This document shows positions 5,301-7,166 of a stretch of 7,166 nt of DNA, piece by piece. The stretch spans positions 1 to 7,166 of the forward strand of contig CALFYU010000070.1 in the NCBI GenBank assembly GCA_937952455.1, read 5' to 3'. Under the pieces are notes generated by a model. That model made no database searches and had not been told where the DNA came from. It saw nothing but the letters and a program-made list of their open reading frames with translations. Each line of letters starts with the position of its first letter. The first letter of the stretch is position 1. This DNA comes from an uncultured Planctomycetaceae bacterium (GTDB taxonomy: Bacteria > Planctomycetota > Planctomycetia > Planctomycetales > Planctomycetaceae). The translations under genes were made by a program, and so were the position numbers.

Positions 5301-6029
5301 TTGAAAGTTTCGGTAGCTCATGATTTTTTGCCCAAACAGATGAGCCTGCGGGCGTCGGCTGTGATGGATCATTTTGGCGTCGGTTTTGAGACCGGGCGGC
5401 ATGTGATCGCCGAAGATTTGAAGTTGCCCATCCGGCCGGGGGACGTCGTTAGTTTTACCGGGGAATCGGGTTCGGGCAAATCGAGCCTGATGCGGGCTGC
5501 GGCCTCGCAGTTGCCGGGAGTGGTCGACATTGACCGGTTGGAGTTGGGAGAGTCAATCTTGGTCGAGGGGCTTGGCGAATGTTTCAACGGCGCGGCGCGG
5601 CGGCTGGCGCTATGCGGTGTGGGGGAAGCGCACCTCATGTTGCGGCGTCCGAGCGAATTGAGTGACGGGCAACGGTATCGATTCCGTTTGGCGCGGGCGC
5701 TGGGGCAACGACCGCGGTGGATCATGGCTGATGAGTTCACCGCGACTTTGGATCGCACGCTGGCCAAGGTGATCGCATTTAATCTGGCCCGCCACGCGCG
5801 GACATCAAAAACGGGATTCCTGTTGGCGACGACGCACGAGGACATTTTGGCCGATCTACAACCGACGTTGCATGTGCGGTGTGCGCTGGACGGGCCTCCG
5901 CTGGTGTCGCGGCACGAACGTAAAAAAAAAGCGTCAGTTTCGGCGGCGAGTTGTGGATCAGCCGCGGGACCAAGTCCGACTGGCCGCACTTCGCTCGGTG
6001 GCATTATCGCAGCCACGGCGTCGGGCTGA
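5301..6029 (+). CDS. ABC-type ATPase, N-terminal part of a split ABC-GNAT protein
   Basis: I prefer TTG 5301 because GGAG (5288-5291) lies 9 bases upstream. GTG 5241 is an in-frame alternative adding 20 residues, with only a poor ribosome site. Numbering from 5301: Walker A GESGSGKSS (54-62, Lys60), ABC signature LSDGQ (120-124, Asp for the usual Gly), Walker B IMADE (Asp144, Glu145), switch His179 in TTHED. All elements for ATP binding and hydrolysis are present. There are no membrane segments, so it is a soluble ATPase rather than part of a visible transporter. After residue 210 the frame passes A9 (5922-5930) and ends in a low-complexity Ala/Ser/Gly tail that looks like out-of-frame sequence. 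A -1 shift there joins it to the GNAT domain at 5930, giving about 428 aa with the COG2401 layout (ABC ATPase plus predicted acetyltransferase). Cellular role unknown. Placement before terminase-like genes suggests a phage gene. Confidence 0.8.
   Translation: MKVSVAHDFLPKQMSLRASAVMDHFGVGFETGRHVIAEDLKLPIRPGDVVSFTGESGSGKSSLMRAAASQLPGVVDIDRLELGESILVEGLGECFNGAARRLALCGVGEAHLMLRRPSELSDGQRYRFRLARALGQRPRWIMADEFTATLDRTLAKVIAFNLARHARTSKTGFLLATTHEDILADLQPTLHVRCALDGPPLVSRHERKKKASVSAASCGSAAGPSPTGRTSLGGIIAATASG
5922..5930 (+). promoter_or_regulatory. A9 slippery run: candidate -1 frameshift or transcriptional slippage site
   Basis: Nine consecutive A encode Lys-Lys-Lys in the ATPase frame. Slipping back one base, or adding one A to the mRNA, continues as S-V-S-F-G-G-E-L-W-I-S-R into the GNAT frame. 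A 5-bp GC stem, GCGGC (5943-5947) with GCCGC (5961-5965), lies 12 bases downstream. No Shine-Dalgarno-like stimulator is seen just upstream. The same pattern would arise from an A10 misread as A9 or a real one-base deletion. Confidence 0.45.
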
Positions 6030-6586
6030 CGCGATTCGTGACCGTGCTTTGGCACGGCGAGCGGGCGGTGGGAATTTGCCTGTTTACCGCCCCGCCGATC
6101 GCGCTGCGGCAGCGGCGGCTGTTTTTCGGGATGTCGGGGCAATGGTCGCGGGTGAAGCTGCGGCTGCTCAATCGGCAGTTGGTGAATCTGTCGCGGGTGG
6201 TTTTGCATCCGGTGTATCGCGGCGCGGGATTGGCGACGGCGTTTGTGCGGCGCAGTTGTGAACTCTGCCCCTGGCCCTGGATCGAGACGTTGACGCAGAT
6301 GGGGCACGTGAATCCGTTCTTTGAGCGGGCGGGGTTTTTGCGGGTGGGGCAATCCCATCCGCGGACGCGGTCCCGGTCGGGGCATTCGGCGCTGTGGGGT
6401 ACCCGCCGCCGGGCCGATGGGGGCAAGACGCTCGTTTCGCAGACGGCCTATGAGAAAAGCCGTTATGCGGAACCGGTTTATTATGTGTTTGATAATCGGG
6501 GGAACCGAGCGTCTTTGGCGGTACCGGCGGAAGAGCCGCCAGTGGCACCCGACGACGAGTTGAATGCGAGGGGCGAGAATGAGTGA
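5951..6586 (+). CDS. GNAT acetyltransferase domain, C-terminal part of the split ABC-GNAT protein
   Basis: In the -1 frame relative to the ATPase. The frame opens right after a TAA at 5921-5923. The only plausible own start is TTG 5951, which has no ribosome site, supporting production by frameshift from the ATPase gene. Residues from 5951: the first strand begins at once (WISRGTKSDWPHF). Acetyl-CoA motif A is at 81-99 (SRVVLHPVYRGAGLATAFV, with the R/QxxGxG/A core YRGAGLA at 89-95), followed by NPFFERAGFLRVG (121-133), typical of late GNAT strands. The domain would transfer an acetyl group from acetyl-CoA to an unknown amine or protein. Residues about 192-200 (PAEEPPVAP) are encoded by a dispersed hairpin element, and the extreme C-terminus is low-complexity. 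The stop overlaps the next gene's ATG (ATGAGTGA, 6579-6586), implying translational coupling. Confidence 0.72.
   Translation: MWISRGTKSDWPHFARWHYRSHGVGLTRFVTVLWHGERAVGICLFTAPPIALRQRRLFFGMSGQWSRVKLRLLNRQLVNLSRVVLHPVYRGAGLATAFVRRSCELCPWPWIETLTQMGHVNPFFERAGFLRVGQSHPRTRSRSGHSALWGTRRRADGGKTLVSQTAYEKSRYAEPVYYVFDNRGNRASLAVPAEEPPVAPDDELNARGENE
6526..6550 (+). repeat. Dispersed hairpin element, copy C, inside the GNAT coding frame
   Basis: Matches the inverse of 5058-5082 at 24 of 25 bases. GGCGG (6526-6530) and CCGCC (6536-6540) keep the inner stem, with loop AAGAG. The left outer arm is degraded (GGTACC in place of the GGCACT seen in copy A), while the right arm AGTGGCACCC is intact. It is translated in frame as part of the GNAT tail. 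Confidence 0.75.
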
Positions 6587-7034
6587 TGAAGAAACCTTGG
6601 TGCGGCGGGTGGGGCCGCGGTTGTTGACGGATGTCGAGCAGCGGGCGTACTTGCAGCTCCTGTTGCGAGGGGCAAGTCCGGCGGTGATTTGCGCGCAAAT
6701 TGGTGTCCCTTATTCGGCGGTGCTGACGACGCTGCGGGAATGCGCGGAATTTCAAAGCGACCACGACGATGCGCAGTCGTTGTTGACGTACAACGTGGAG
6801 GCGGCGCTTTATGCGCAGGCGATGAAGGGGAGCGTGCCGGCGATGACGTTGTGGTTGCGCAACCGTCCGCCCAATAGTTGGAGGGGGGAAGCAGTCCCCG
6901 AGGACGCCGTGGATGAACTTGAGCGTTTGAGTGATGGCGAATTGCTTGAGTTGGCACGAGCGGAGGGAGTTGCAGTACCGGCTGCGTTTGCAGCGGGCGT
7001 TGAAGCGGAGGGGGGCGAAGTATTCTCCGGCTGA
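6579..7034 (+). CDS. Probable phage terminase small subunit
   Basis: ATG 6579 is chosen because GAGGGG (6568-6573) sits 5 bases before it; ATG 6564 is an alternative. Product 151 aa. Residues about 15-50 look like a DNA-binding helix-turn-helix (LLRGASPAVICAQIGVPYSA, then VLTTLRECAEFQ), followed by a helical segment with NVEAALYAQAMKGSVPAMTL and WLRNRPPNSWR. That pairing of an HTH with 'AxxGxxxAxxxWLxNRxPxxWR' is characteristic of small terminase subunits, which recognise phage DNA and hand it to the large subunit for packaging. The C-terminal third (LERLSDGELLELARAEG) is helical. It overlaps the GNAT gene by 8 bases and the next gene by about 100 bases, typical of compact phage operons. The assignment is from pattern recognition only. 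Confidence 0.62.
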   Translation: MSDEETLVRRVGPRLLTDVEQRAYLQLLLRGASPAVICAQIGVPYSAVLTTLRECAEFQSDHDDAQSLLTYNVEAALYAQAMKGSVPAMTLWLRNRPPNSWRGEAVPEDAVDELERLSDGELLELARAEGVAVPAAFAAGVEAEGGEVFSG

Positions 7035-7166
7035 GTTTCGCCGCCAATTGCGGCTGGTGCCGGGTTCGGACGTTTGTCTGGGCGACGCGACGGAGACCTG
7101 GCAGGCGGCGGATTTTGCGGCGCTGGACGGGGCGTGGTTGTCGCTGGCAGGACGCGGCGGCACAGC
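6934..7166 (+). CDS. Probable phage terminase large subunit, 5' part only (runs off the window)
   Basis: Open from a TGA at 6928-6930 to the right edge, with 77 full codons visible from ATG 6934. Alternative starts are GTG 6931 and TTG 6970; none has a well-spaced ribosome site, so the start is uncertain. From ATG the overlap with the small subunit gene is 101 bases in another frame. The visible part is a basic helical N-terminus (HERRELQYRLRLQRALKRRG), then YSPAEFRRQL and ETWQAADFAALDGAWLSLAG. The W-Q-x-x-D-F-x-A-L-D pattern resembles the adenine-motif region that precedes Walker A in large terminases. The Walker A and nuclease motifs would lie beyond the edge. Position right after a small-subunit candidate supports the call. 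Confidence 0.5.
   Translation, partial: MANCLSWHERRELQYRLRLQRALKRRGAKYSPAEFRRQLRLVPGSDVCLGDATETWQAADFAALDGAWLSLAGRGGT

Noticed and set aside
5369..6385. Long open frame of about 338 codons on the minus strand
   Set aside because: It is the complement of the ABC and GNAT genes, with an Arg/Pro/Ser-rich product typical of antisense reading in GC-rich DNA. The plus strand carries Walker A, signature, Walker B and acetyl-CoA motifs.
6168..7163. Open frame of about 331 codons on the minus strand
   Set aside because: Antisense to the GNAT and terminase-like genes, low-complexity Pro/Arg/His-rich, with no recognisable domain or ribosome site.

Overview
The window looks like a piece of a planctomycete chromosome (Planctomycetota, probably order Planctomycetales). 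The evidence is a secreted cysteine-rich protein built from YTV-type 16-residue repeats, and the style of the non-coding DNA: imperfect 'GTGGCCAGTGGTC' strings, 'AGCCTACAGCCTCA' strings and a hairpin element containing 'GAGCCGCCAGTGGCACCC'. As far as I know, these are typical of planctomycete intergenic DNA. The assignment rests on recognition, not on a search.

Layout, left to right. (1) 170-1531 (+): exported YTV-repeat cell-envelope protein with a strong Shine-Dalgarno and a clear intrinsic terminator (1564-1604). (2) 1605-2175: about 570 bp of non-coding repeat DNA. It holds two 'GTGGCCAGTGG' tracts, two heptamer tracts, three hairpins with A/T-only ATTA or TTTA loops, and a 23-bp tandem repeat in three copies. 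(3) 2176-4341 (-): complete zinc/cadmium/lead-type P1B ATPase. (4) 4536-4823 (-): small lipoprotein in the same orientation, 194 bp upstream of the ATPase. (5) 4824-5300: divergent gene-free spacer with two copies of the planctomycete hairpin element. (6) 5301-7166 (+): tightly packed, phage-like cassette. It contains an ABC-type ATPase, a GNAT acetyltransferase domain in the -1 frame, a probable small terminase subunit, and the start of a probable large terminase subunit that runs off the right edge.

The most interesting spot is the ABC/GNAT junction. The ATPase frame crosses a run of nine A (5922-5930). A single -1 shift there gives a continuous ABC-ATPase-GNAT protein of about 428 residues, the architecture described as an ABC-type ATPase fused to a predicted acetyltransferase (COG2401). 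The GNAT frame has no good start of its own. This is therefore programmed frameshifting, transcriptional slippage, a real disabling mutation, or a homopolymer sequencing error. A second notable point is that a copy of the dispersed hairpin element lies in frame inside the 3' end of the GNAT gene and is translated as part of its tail.

The left genes are ordinary envelope and metal-homeostasis functions. The right cassette looks like the start of a DNA-packaging module of a prophage or domesticated phage. No integrase, attachment site or tRNA is visible in the window.
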